DNA of 11,623 bases, taken from the NCBI GenBank assembly GCA_937959095.1, contig CALGLY010000262.1, positions 1 through 11,623 of the forward strand, written 5' to 3'. Both the position numbers and the translations under genes were made by a program. The notes beneath the pieces are model-generated. The model had not been told where the DNA came from. It did not search any database and saw only the letters and a list, made by a program, of their open reading frames with translations. Shown here piece after piece: positions 1 through 6,717 of this stretch. Each line of letters begins with the position of its first letter. The first letter of the stretch is position 1. The stretch comes from an uncultured Saprospiraceae bacterium. GTDB lineage: Bacteria > Bacteroidota > Bacteroidia > Chitinophagales > Saprospiraceae.

Positions 1-1
1 A

Positions 2-619
2 GATACGCTCTCTCTTGCACGCATGGGCGCAGAGGTGGTTGGCGTTGATTTATCGGATAAAGCCATACAAATAGCACGCAATTTAAACGAAAAATTAGGA
101 TTAAATGCCCGCTTCATTCAATGCAATGTGCTAGAACTCCAAGAACATTTAGATGAACAATTCGACCTCATTTTCACCTCTTACGGTGTGCTTGGCTGGC
201 TGCCAAATTTAGATGATTGGGCGGATATCGTACAGCATTTCCTAAAATCCAATGGACAACTTTTTCTTATCGAATTTCACCCTGTACTTTGGCTCTTTGA
301 TGAAGACTTTACGCATATTAAATATTCCTACTTCAAAGGAGACCCAATCATAGAAATCGAGCAAGGTACTTATGGCGACCTCAATGCACCTATTCAAAAT
401 AAATATGTAGAATGGGAATATAGTATCGGTGAAACGATGACCGCTTTATTGCAACAGGGGATGCAAATCGAGCATTTCAAAGAATACAATACATCACCTT
501 ATGATTGCTTCAAAAAAGCCATAGAAGTGGAAACGGGACAGTGGCAAGTGGAAGGTCTGCAGGGGAAAATTCCAATGGTTTTCTCGCTTATCGCGAGGAA
601 AAATGAAGTGAAAAAATAA
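2..619 (+). CDS. Class I SAM-dependent methyltransferase, 5'-truncated by window edge
   Basis: Probable small-molecule methyltransferase of the Rossmann-fold, S-adenosylmethionine-dependent class; the substrate cannot be told. The reading frame is open to the left edge: codons from position 2 read DTLSLARMGAEVVGVDLS, the second half of the SAM-binding motif I region with the acidic end of strand beta-2 (GVD), so the ATG at 23 is internal and the true start lies outside. Further on, FDLIFTSYGVLGWL resembles the motif II/post-II segment and GQLFLIEFHPVLW the strand before the substrate cap. The C-terminal part (SPYDCF, then EGLQGKIPMVFSLIARK) matches what I recall of a conserved tail in bacterial methyltransferases of this type. 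The gene ends with TAA; no convincing terminator hairpin follows. Family call is confident, function is not. Confidence 0.85.
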   Translation, partial: DTLSLARMGAEVVGVDLSDKAIQIARNLNEKLGLNARFIQCNVLELQEHLDEQFDLIFTSYGVLGWLPNLDDWADIVQHFLKSNGQLFLIEFHPVLWLFDEDFTHIKYSYFKGDPIIEIEQGTYGDLNAPIQNKYVEWEYSIGETMTALLQQGMQIEHFKEYNTSPYDCFKKAIEVETGQWQVEGLQGKIPMVFSLIARKNEVKK

Positions 620-727
620 AATCGAAAGTATTCATGTATTCAAAACTCACCTATTAAAATTCAGATGCTTTTAATTTTAATTTTAATTGTTATTTTCATT
701 TCCGCATTCGTTAGCAGAGATTTCTTA

Positions 728-735
728 TATATTTG
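728..735 (+). promoter_or_regulatory. Possible Bacteroidota-type -7 promoter box for the T9SS protein gene
   Basis: TATATTTG at 728-735 matches the TAnnTTTG consensus known for Bacteroidota housekeeping promoters. The matching -33 element is weak: TTCG at 707-710, 17 nt upstream, instead of TTTG/TTG. It would give a leader of about 100 nt before the ATG at 843. The remaining 620-842 spacer is AT-rich with no hairpin I can support. Only one of the two boxes is good, so this is tentative. Confidence 0.35.
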
Positions 736-842
736 TACATCATTGCGAGCCGATTACTATCTTATACTATTTATGGATAAGTAGGTTTTCTATTCTTTAT
801 ACTCAGGCTCGAAAATTCACTCAATAACACTTTTATACTATT

Positions 843-3149
843 ATGCAGAATTTTACAACACGTATGAGACAGCTACTACTACTGAGTGCTGTTTTACTAT
901 TCACACAAGGATTAAATGCACAATTGGTTAATCCTAGAACCTCTCAAATTTCTGTTGAAACACCTACTGGTAATGTCACTTTAGTTGGTGTAGATGCTGC
1001 TTTTGGTGCTGCACGTGATTTATATTGCAGCGGCAGTACTACTGGAGAATCTATGTCTTTAGCTACCGACGGTTGCGCTGCTATATCAGATGATTTGGCA
1101 GGCCGTATTGCTTTCATTGATAGAGGCGAATGCAACTTTGATGAAAAGTGCTTGAATGCTCAAAATGCAGGTGCAACAGCAGCTGTGATTTGTAATAATT
1201 CGGCAGAAGCATTATTTGTAATGCGTACCGTAGATGTAGGAGGGGAAGTATCTATTCCTTGTTACTTAGCTAGTCAAGCAGACTGTGTGGCATTGCGTAC
1301 TGCAGGCGATGGTACAGTTACAATCAGTCGTTTAGCAGAAGCATTAGATGCACGCGATCAAGTGATTTGGGGTGCTGGTGGCGAAGGTAGCTTCACAGAT
1401 GGCATAGGCGATTGGATGTCGGTAGATTATGGCGCTTGCCCTAATGCACCAGATGGCTTCAAGCTATGGCAATGGGAACAAGAAGGTACAGCTTATACAG
1501 GGGCTTATGCTGGTACTTTAGCAGCAATCAATTCTCCTACAGCTTGTTCTGGCACAATGCTACTTAATTCTGATTTCTATGACAATGCTGGTACGGCAGG
1601 TAACTTCGGTAATGGCGATTGTGCTGCACCTCAGCAAGCAGCTTTGATTTCTCCTGCTATAGATTTGAGTGCCGTATCTGCTGATGCAGGTTTGGCAGTG
1701 AAATTCTATCAAGGACTTCGTCAGTTTCAAAGCTCACACTATTTAGGTTGGAGTATTGATGGTGGTATGACTTGGGACAGTACCCTTATCAATGATGACT
1801 TAGAAGTAAATAGTACGCTTGTAAGTCGTGCAGAGCGCGTACGATTACCTAAAGAAGTAAATGGACAAAGTGATGTACGCATCAAGTTTTCTATGTCTGC
1901 TAATTACTACTTCTGGATTATTGATGATGTACAAATCATCGAGCGCGAATCATTCAACTTAGCAGTTGATCAGTTCTTCGCTATTCCACCAAATACGATT
2001 ACACCAGCTAGTCAAATCGAGCCATTTGGTTTCCTAGCCGATGTACGTAATAGAGGTGCTGCAAGTCAAGACGATGTGGTATTGAATGTAAATATTTTCA
2101 ACGAAGCTGGGGATGAAATCTATAACAACCAATTGGCTTATGGTACGATTCCTGCAGATTCTGTAGTAGAAAATCAAGCATTTGATGGTTTATTCACACC
2201 TCCTGCTGAAGTAGGTGTTTATACAGGAGTTTACTCCATCACTTCTCCGAATGAAGAATTTAATCCAGGCGATAATTCTCAAGGATTTCTATTCGCTATT
2301 TCAGATACTACATTCGCTAAGGAATTAGGTGCTGGTTTCACTTCTGTAGCTCCTGATTTTGAAACAACACCTACTTGGTCATATGGTAACTACTTCTATG
2401 TGCCAAATGGTGATGGCTATGAAGTACGCTCGGTTACCTTCGGTATCGGAAACCCAGAGGAAGCTGCAGGACTATTTATAGTAGGTACACTATTAAAATG
2501 GGAAGATGCTAATGACGATGGTATATCACAAGGTGATGAGCGGCAATTAGTGGATTTCTTTGAGTATGAAATATTAGGAGATGAGCCTGTAAATGGGCCA
2601 ATTAATGTTTCTTTCAATGAAGCTCCTGCACTAGAAAGCGACACAGAGTATATCATGCTCATAAACTACGGAGGACCTATCCGTGCAACAGCAACAGATG
2701 ATTTTGCATTACAATACCTTGCTACTGGTCTATTGGCAGGTGAATTGGGGCTTGATAGAGCAGACTTAGCGACACTATTCGGTAATTCAGATGATTTTAT
2801 AAATGAAGATTTAGGTGCTTCTGGCAATTTCTCTGCGCTAATCCGTATGCACATCAATACAATAGGTGTAAATACAGAAGAAGTATTAGCAATAGAGAAT
2901 AAAGTAGAATTATTCCCGAATCCTGTTAATGAAATACTAACAGTTCGCTTTGATTTAGTAGAAGCAGCAGAAGAAGTAACCCTACGAGTGACAGATGCAA
3001 CAGGTCGTGTGATTTCACAAAGCCCGTTCCAGAATGTACAACGTAATAGCTTCGACTTCGATGTGAGTAACTTAGCTAGTGGGGTGTACTATATGAATAT
3101 TATCACCGAGGCAGGTCACAGAACAGAGCGTTTTGTGGTAGCGAAGTAA
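843..3149 (+). CDS. Secreted PA-domain protein with T9SS type A sorting domain
   Basis: Predicted secreted or cell-surface protein of 768 residues exported by Sec and then the type IX system. The N-terminus has a signal peptide (hydrophobic core LLLLSAVLLF, probable cleavage after LNA at residue 26). Residues about 48-151 look like a protease-associated (PA) domain: RIAFIDRGECNF, then NAGATAAVICNN, with several cysteines. Residues about 174-370 form a beta-rich segment ending YYFWIIDDVQI, as in jelly-roll/MAM-like modules. About 373-480 resembles a CARDB-type Ig-like module (FLADVRNRGAA). Residues 690-768 are a T9SS type A sorting domain beginning LFPNPVNE, with LASGVYYMNI and a basic end. 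No protease or glycosidase active site is visible, although PA domains usually accompany peptidases. Met8 (position 864) is an alternative start that keeps the signal peptide. The gene stands alone and converges with the M50 gene downstream. Confidence 0.88.
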   Translation: MQNFTTRMRQLLLLSAVLLFTQGLNAQLVNPRTSQISVETPTGNVTLVGVDAAFGAARDLYCSGSTTGESMSLATDGCAAISDDLAGRIAFIDRGECNFDEKCLNAQNAGATAAVICNNSAEALFVMRTVDVGGEVSIPCYLASQADCVALRTAGDGTVTISRLAEALDARDQVIWGAGGEGSFTDGIGDWMSVDYGACPNAPDGFKLWQWEQEGTAYTGAYAGTLAAINSPTACSGTMLLNSDFYDNAGTAGNFGNGDCAAPQQAALISPAIDLSAVSADAGLAVKFYQGLRQFQSSHYLGWSIDGGMTWDSTLINDDLEVNSTLVSRAERVRLPKEVNGQSDVRIKFSMSANYYFWIIDDVQIIERESFNLAVDQFFAIPPNTITPASQIEPFGFLADVRNRGAASQDDVVLNVNIFNEAGDEIYNNQLAYGTIPADSVVENQAFDGLFTPPAEVGVYTGVYSITSPNEEFNPGDNSQGFLFAISDTTFAKELGAGFTSVAPDFETTPTWSYGNYFYVPNGDGYEVRSVTFGIGNPEEAAGLFIVGTLLKWEDANDDGISQGDERQLVDFFEYEILGDEPVNGPINVSFNEAPALESDTEYIMLINYGGPIRATATDDFALQYLATGLLAGELGLDRADLATLFGNSDDFINEDLGASGNFSALIRMHINTIGVNTEEVLAIENKVELFPNPVNEILTVRFDLVEAAEEVTLRVTDATGRVISQSPFQNVQRNSFDFDVSNLASGVYYMNIITEAGHRTERFVVAK

Positions 3150-3178
3150 TATATACACGATATTAAGGCAAAATAAAA

Positions 3179-3333
3179 TAATAAATTAGCCACTTTATGC
3201 AGCCCTTTTTCCTTCTAAGAATACTTTGAAAAGTCTTACGTAGCTAGGCTATGTGCGCCTGCCTGACGGCAGACAGGGTTTTAAAAGCATCCTTAGAAAA
3301 AAAAATGACTAGCCTAAAATGACTAATTTATTA
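3179..3333 (-). repeat. 155-bp imperfect palindrome with two internal hairpins (possible dispersed element or structured RNA)
   Basis: The outer arms 3179-3232 and 3279-3333 pair over 54 positions with a one-base bulge (3311). They enclose two hairpins: ACGTAGC/GCTATGT (3238-3254, loop TAG) and CCTGCCTG/CAGACAGG (3258-3277, loop ACGG, one mismatch). This is a three-way-junction layout. Seven outer-arm non-pairs on the plus strand are A-C or C-A, which become G-U in a minus-strand RNA; there are no G-T pairs in the plus-strand outer arms. Strand is assigned on that basis. It lies 30 bp after the T9SS gene stop. No coding potential seen. Whether it is repeated elsewhere in the genome cannot be seen here. 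Confidence 0.7.
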
Positions 3334-3428
3334 ATTCAATTTGCCTAAAATGAAAATAAGAATGAAAATGAAAAACGCTAGTTTATAGCTATTTTAGATT
3401 TTCATACGGCAAGTCATTTTAGTTTTAT

Positions 3429-3470
3429 AAAGAATGGGTTTTGAGGCAGTTGCTTCAAAACCCATTCTTT
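3429..3470. terminator. Bidirectional intrinsic terminator between convergent genes
   Basis: AAAGAATGGGTTTTGAGGC (3429-3447) pairs with GCTTCAAAACCCATTCTTT (3452-3470). The 19-bp stem contains one G-T pair and has a tiny loop. T-rich sequence follows on both strands (TTTTATA on plus, TTTATAAAACT on minus). It sits between the T9SS protein gene (plus) and the M50 protease gene (minus) and would end both transcripts. Between it and the 155-bp palindrome the sequence is AT-rich. That stretch carries GCCTAAAATGA twice (3312-3322, 3343-3353) and AGTCATTTTAG (3412-3422), the inverse of CTAAAATGACT at 3314-3324, possibly a relic of the palindrome arm. Confidence 0.85.
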
Positions 3471-3542
3471 TATAGGAAATTTTTCTTGATTTGAAAATCA
3501 ATGATTGAAATCAGGGTTTTCATTTTAATTCTATCCGAGTAC

Positions 3543-4640
3543 TTATTTATTTTCCTTCAAAAAGTCATGTATCGTTTGCATGTCTAGCACACCTACTAAT
3601 TTTCCATTTTCTTCCACAGGTATAATACTATAGCCATTCGATTGAATGCGTGTAGCCGCATAACGTACCGAATCTTGAGCTTTCATTCTTTCGTAATGCT
3701 TACTCATATAGACGGCTACAGGCGCATTCGCATCTCTTTCGCTCATGGCTTCCTTTATAAACTCATGGTGCAAAATGCCAATACTCTGTCCCACTTCATT
3801 TCGTACTATAAAATTATACTCCAAGCCCATTTCTACAATACTAATTGCGCTGTGCATCGTATCATGCGGATGTAGGCTAGTGAAGCGTGTCCGCATAATA
3901 TCAACTAATTTTGTCTCATCGAGCAAGGTATTCATCTTCACCGAGCGGGCTTCTTGCCATGCATTCAGGAATACAAAAACACCAATAAGCGCCAACATAG
4001 GACTACCTAAACTAAAAATGCTCAATAGCACAAAACCTACGGCGAAAATTTGCCCAATGATAGCCGCAATCTGAGTAGCACGTACCCGCCCCAAGCGCAT
4101 AGAAAGCAAGGAACGTAAAATACGTCCACCATCCATCGGGAAAGCAGGAATGAGATTGAAAAGAGCTAAAAATACATTTAACATCAGGAGTAAGGGAATG
4201 AAATTTTGAGCATTTATACCGCCTTCGCTCGACAAATCTAAATTGATAAAGGGCAGAAAGAAAACAGGACTTAACAGCAGTGCAATTGCGATATTCACGG
4301 CAGGGCCAGCTATGGCTACCAGAAACTCATGGAGTGGTTTTTCGGGCAATTTATCCAATCGTGCTACACCACCGATGGGCAGCAGAATTATATCACGTGT
4401 TTCTACCCCATATTTCCGAGCAGTGAGCGCATGTCCAAACTCGTGCATGACTACACAAACAAATAATGACAATACGAACAAACCCAACCAAAGTGTCCCT
4501 TCTACACTCAAACCATTAGAATAGCCTTGATATAGCACAAACAAGGAAAGCAGTCCAAATGACCAATGCACCAGAACTGGAATATTAAATAACTTTATGA
4601 TTTGAATAGAACCTTTCATGCTTATTTTGGTGTGTCGCAT
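3543..4640 (-). CDS. M50 family site-2-type membrane metalloprotease with CBS domain pair
   Basis: Intramembrane zinc metalloprotease of the M50B group (SpoIVFB-like branch). The zinc site is HEFGH at residues 66-70 in a membrane segment; the third ligand is the Asp of FNLIPAFPMDGGR (D170). Several other hydrophobic stretches are membrane spans (about 22-40, 52-66, 105-130, 147-165, 190-228). Residues about 245-365 are two CBS repeats, usually nucleotide-binding regulatory modules. The first Met gives 365 residues, but homologues I know start like MKGSIQIIKLFNIPV, so Met8 (ATG complement at 4617-4619) is probably the real start. Members cut transmembrane anti-sigma factors or other membrane proteins; the substrate here is unknown and no sigma/anti-sigma pair is adjacent. 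It is transcribed away from the glutathione peroxidase gene and ends at the shared terminator. Confidence 0.92.
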   Translation of the reverse strand: MRHTKISMKGSIQIIKLFNIPVLVHWSFGLLSLFVLYQGYSNGLSVEGTLWLGLFVLSLFVCVVMHEFGHALTARKYGVETRDIILLPIGGVARLDKLPEKPLHEFLVAIAGPAVNIAIALLLSPVFFLPFINLDLSSEGGINAQNFIPLLLMLNVFLALFNLIPAFPMDGGRILRSLLSMRLGRVRATQIAAIIGQIFAVGFVLLSIFSLGSPMLALIGVFVFLNAWQEARSVKMNTLLDETKLVDIMRTRFTSLHPHDTMHSAISIVEMGLEYNFIVRNEVGQSIGILHHEFIKEAMSERDANAPVAVYMSKHYERMKAQDSVRYAATRIQSNGYSIIPVEENGKLVGVLDMQTIHDFLKENK

Positions 4641-4838
4641 TTTGGATTACACCACTTTTCAAACACAAAAACACTATTTTAGTTGCCCATCTACTTGAAT
4701 GAACTAGATTTTAAGCGTTTTTAGCTATTCACGTGCATAGATTATCCTACAATTTCTAAAAAGGAAATAGATTGCTTTGCCCTAAATAAAAAAGATGTAT
4801 CCACAAAAAGTTGATACTTTCATGAATCCTTCTTTTCT

Positions 4839-4867
4839 TTGTGCATAATTGGGTAATGTCATATAAT
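4839..4867 (+). promoter_or_regulatory. Possible promoter for the glutathione peroxidase gene
   Basis: TTGTGC (4839-4844) and TATAAT (4862-4867) are 17 bp apart. Read by the Bacteroidota scheme, TTTG at 4838-4841 is followed after 20 bp by TATAATTA, a partial match to TAnnTTTG. Transcription would begin near 4874, giving a leader of roughly 55 nt. The -10 region overlaps the spacer and right arm of the 12-bp inverted repeat, as expected if that repeat were an operator. No clear promoter for the divergent M50 gene was found in 4641-4800. Confidence 0.35.
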
Positions 4868-4877
4868 TACCCAATTA
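4846..4877. promoter_or_regulatory. Perfect 12-bp inverted repeat upstream of glutathione peroxidase (candidate operator)
   Basis: TAATTGGGTAAT (4846-4857) and ATTACCCAATTA (4866-4877) are exact reverse complements separated by 8 bp. The repeat lies in the divergent spacer between the M50 gene and the peroxidase gene, about 52 bp before the GTG start. No gene on either strand ends here, so a terminator role is unlikely; an operator for a dimeric regulator or a leader hairpin fits better. Confidence 0.5.
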
Positions 4878-4929
4878 TTTAATTGTTCTTTTATTATTTA
4901 ATGAAAGAACTAACTATATATATTCAATC

Positions 4930-5406
4930 GTGCATTCGATTCATCAGTTTAAGATAAGAGGAATTAATCAAGCAGAAATAGATTTTGCTACTTACGAAGG
5001 CAAAAAAGTGCTTATCGTCAATGTAGCATCTGAGTGTGGATATACCCCTCAGTATAAGCAATTACAAGAATTATACGAGGCTTTTCAAGATAAATTAGTG
5101 ATTGTGGGCTTTCCTTGCAACGACTTCGGTGGGCAAGAACCAGGTACACAAGAAACAATTCATACTTTTTGTACACGCAATTATGGCGTTACATTCCCCC
5201 TAGCAACTAAAGTTTCCATTCTACCACCTGACACGCATCCCATCTATAAATGGCTGATGCAGAAGGACCGCAACGGCAAGCTTGACAGCTCCGTACAATG
5301 GAATTTTCATAAATATCTCCTTGATGAAAAAGGCGAACTCATAGCCGCCTATCCCTCCTCTACACTACCTATTGATGAAGCAATTTTAGATTGGGTGCAA
5401 GCGTAA
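4930..5406 (+). CDS. Glutathione peroxidase family protein (Cys type, probably thioredoxin-dependent)
   Basis: Peroxidase of 158 residues that reduces hydrogen and organic peroxides in the cytoplasm. The peroxidatic cysteine is C36 in NVASECGYTPQY, a cysteine rather than selenocysteine. The catalytic partners are Q69 in FGGQEPG and W124-N125 in VQWNFHKYL. C81 in FCTRNYGVTFP sits where yeast Gpx3 has its resolving cysteine, so recycling by thioredoxin is likelier than by glutathione (inference from family knowledge). C63 is in the conserved FPCNDFGG motif. The length is normal for bacterial members and there is no signal peptide. The start is GTG: the only nearby ATG (4901) is in another frame, and the GTG gives the expected N-terminus. 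The gene is followed after 72 bp by holB, with a hairpin-rich spacer between them. Confidence 0.93.
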   Translation: MHSIHQFKIRGINQAEIDFATYEGKKVLIVNVASECGYTPQYKQLQELYEAFQDKLVIVGFPCNDFGGQEPGTQETIHTFCTRNYGVTFPLATKVSILPPDTHPIYKWLMQKDRNGKLDSSVQWNFHKYLLDEKGELIAAYPSSTLPIDEAILDWVQA

Positions 5407-5412
5407 CGCGCT

Positions 5413-5480
5413 ATTGGCTACTGGCTATTAGCTTTTTGCTAATAGTACACCAAGTCAATAGCTAATAGCTAATAGCCAAT
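5413..5480 (+). repeat. Long hairpin with GCTAATAG repeats reaching into the holB start codon
   Basis: Positions 5413-5433 pair with 5460-5480 (21 positions; one C-A mismatch, one G-T pair). The last two paired bases are the A and T of the holB ATG (5479-5481). GCTAATAG occurs three times: 5438-5445, 5461-5468 and 5468-5475. A competing 8-bp hairpin, CTATTAGC (5425-5432) with GCTAATAG (5438-5445) around a TTTTT loop, uses the same left strand. The two folds are therefore mutually exclusive. A role in termination after the peroxidase gene or in control of holB translation is possible but not shown. Confidence 0.65.
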
Positions 5481-6597
5481 GGCAGTTTTAGGACAAAAAA
5501 AAGCAAAGCAACGACTACAACGGATGTTACAACACAACCGTTTGGCGCATGCGATGTTATTTTTAGGCCCAGAAGGTTCTGGAAAATTAGCAATGGCTTT
5601 AGTATTTGCACAAACGGTGCTTTGCGAAGACAAACAGACCGACGAACAAGGCGAAATAGTAGCTTGCGGCAAGTGCCGAGCTTGTGTAAAGTCGAATAAA
5701 TGGATACATCCTGATATTCACTTTTCCTTTCCTACTATCGGCACAAATGCACGCAGCGATCAGTTTTTAGAACATTGGCGTGCTATGCTCAATGACCATC
5801 ATTACCCTACAGTACATGAGTGGCTACAGCGCATAGGTGCGGAGAATAAGCAGGGCAATATCAACAAGGAAGAATGCTTGAATATTGTCCGAAAATTGAG
5901 CTTAAAGACCTTCGAGGCAAGTCATAAAATTTTGATTATCTGGATGCCTGAATACTTGGGCAAAGAAGGCAATCGTTTATTAAAATTGATAGAAGAACCG
6001 CCCGCACAGACCTTATTTATTTTGGTAGCCGAAAATCAAGAATTGATTTTGAATACAATTCTATCGCGCTGCCAAGTCGTACAATTTCATAGCCTTAGCG
6101 ATGAGGATATTGTAGAAGGACTAGTGGAACAGCGAGAACTATCACAAGAAGAAGCTTTCGGAGCGGCACAACTGGCAAATGGGAATTTCAATGAAGCCAT
6201 GAAACTAGCCGTTGCCTCCGAAAATGACAATGCTACGCTCTTCCTAGAATGGATGCGAAAATGCTATAAAGGGCATGGCGTGGAACTAGTGAAATGGGTA
6301 GAAAATTTCGCAGGAGTAGGGCGTGAGAATCAGAAGTTTTTCTTGCGGTACGCGCTTCATTTCATGCGCGAATACTTATTGCTTTTTTCTACCAAAGATG
6401 CAGCACGCTTGCGCCTGCGCGAAGCAGAGAAGAAAACCGCACAGAATTTTCTGAATATTATCGGTTTTCAGCAAGTAGAGCTAATTGTAACCTTACTAAA
6501 CCAATTGAGCTATCATGTAGAGCGAAATGCAAATCCGAAAGTATTATTTTTGGATGCAAGCCTACAGATGCACACTTTTTTGAGAAACAGGAGATGA
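5479..6597 (+). CDS. holB: DNA polymerase III subunit delta' (clamp loader)
   Basis: AAA+ clamp-loader subunit that, with delta and the tau/gamma subunits, opens and loads the beta sliding clamp during replication. Residues 30-36 are GPEGSGK, a P-loop followed by Leu rather than Thr/Ser, consistent with the weak or absent ATP hydrolysis usual in delta'. The zinc-binding cysteines are C49, C63, C66 and C69 (ACGKCRAC). KILIIWMPE (150-158) replaces Walker B, followed by LLKLIEEPP (167-175) and the SRC motif (196-198) that supplies the arginine finger to a neighbouring subunit. The C-terminal third is helical, as expected of the collar domain. Length (372) is typical. The ATG at 5479 lies directly after GCCA of the preceding hairpin. 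ricT follows 120 bp downstream, the same holB-ricT order as in Bacillus subtilis. Confidence 0.94.
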   Translation: MAVLGQKKAKQRLQRMLQHNRLAHAMLFLGPEGSGKLAMALVFAQTVLCEDKQTDEQGEIVACGKCRACVKSNKWIHPDIHFSFPTIGTNARSDQFLEHWRAMLNDHHYPTVHEWLQRIGAENKQGNINKEECLNIVRKLSLKTFEASHKILIIWMPEYLGKEGNRLLKLIEEPPAQTLFILVAENQELILNTILSRCQVVQFHSLSDEDIVEGLVEQRELSQEEAFGAAQLANGNFNEAMKLAVASENDNATLFLEWMRKCYKGHGVELVKWVENFAGVGRENQKFFLRYALHFMREYLLLFSTKDAARLRLREAEKKTAQNFLNIIGFQQVELIVTLLNQLSYHVERNANPKVLFLDASLQMHTFLRNRR

Positions 6598-6717
6598 TTT
6601 TTATTTTTTGAACCATATAAGAACATATAAATTGGAATCGTAAAGTGATTTTCATAAAAACCTTAAATGAACTTATATGCTTTTTTGGGTTTAAAAAACT
6701 CCAGTTAAATTATAAAC

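Noticed and set aside
762..841. TTATACTAT repeated at 762-770 and 833-841 near the T9SS gene start
   Set aside because: The motif is short and AT-rich, with no symmetry or spacing that suggests a binding site; chance is sufficient.
3642..4524. Three short plus-strand frames opposite the M50 protease gene
   Set aside because: They are shadows of a well-supported membrane protease gene and contain no recognisable domain.
4901..4956. ATG at 4901 as start of the glutathione peroxidase gene
   Set aside because: It is in a different frame and that frame closes at a TAA (4955-4957) after 18 codons; the GTG at 4930 gives the expected N-terminus.
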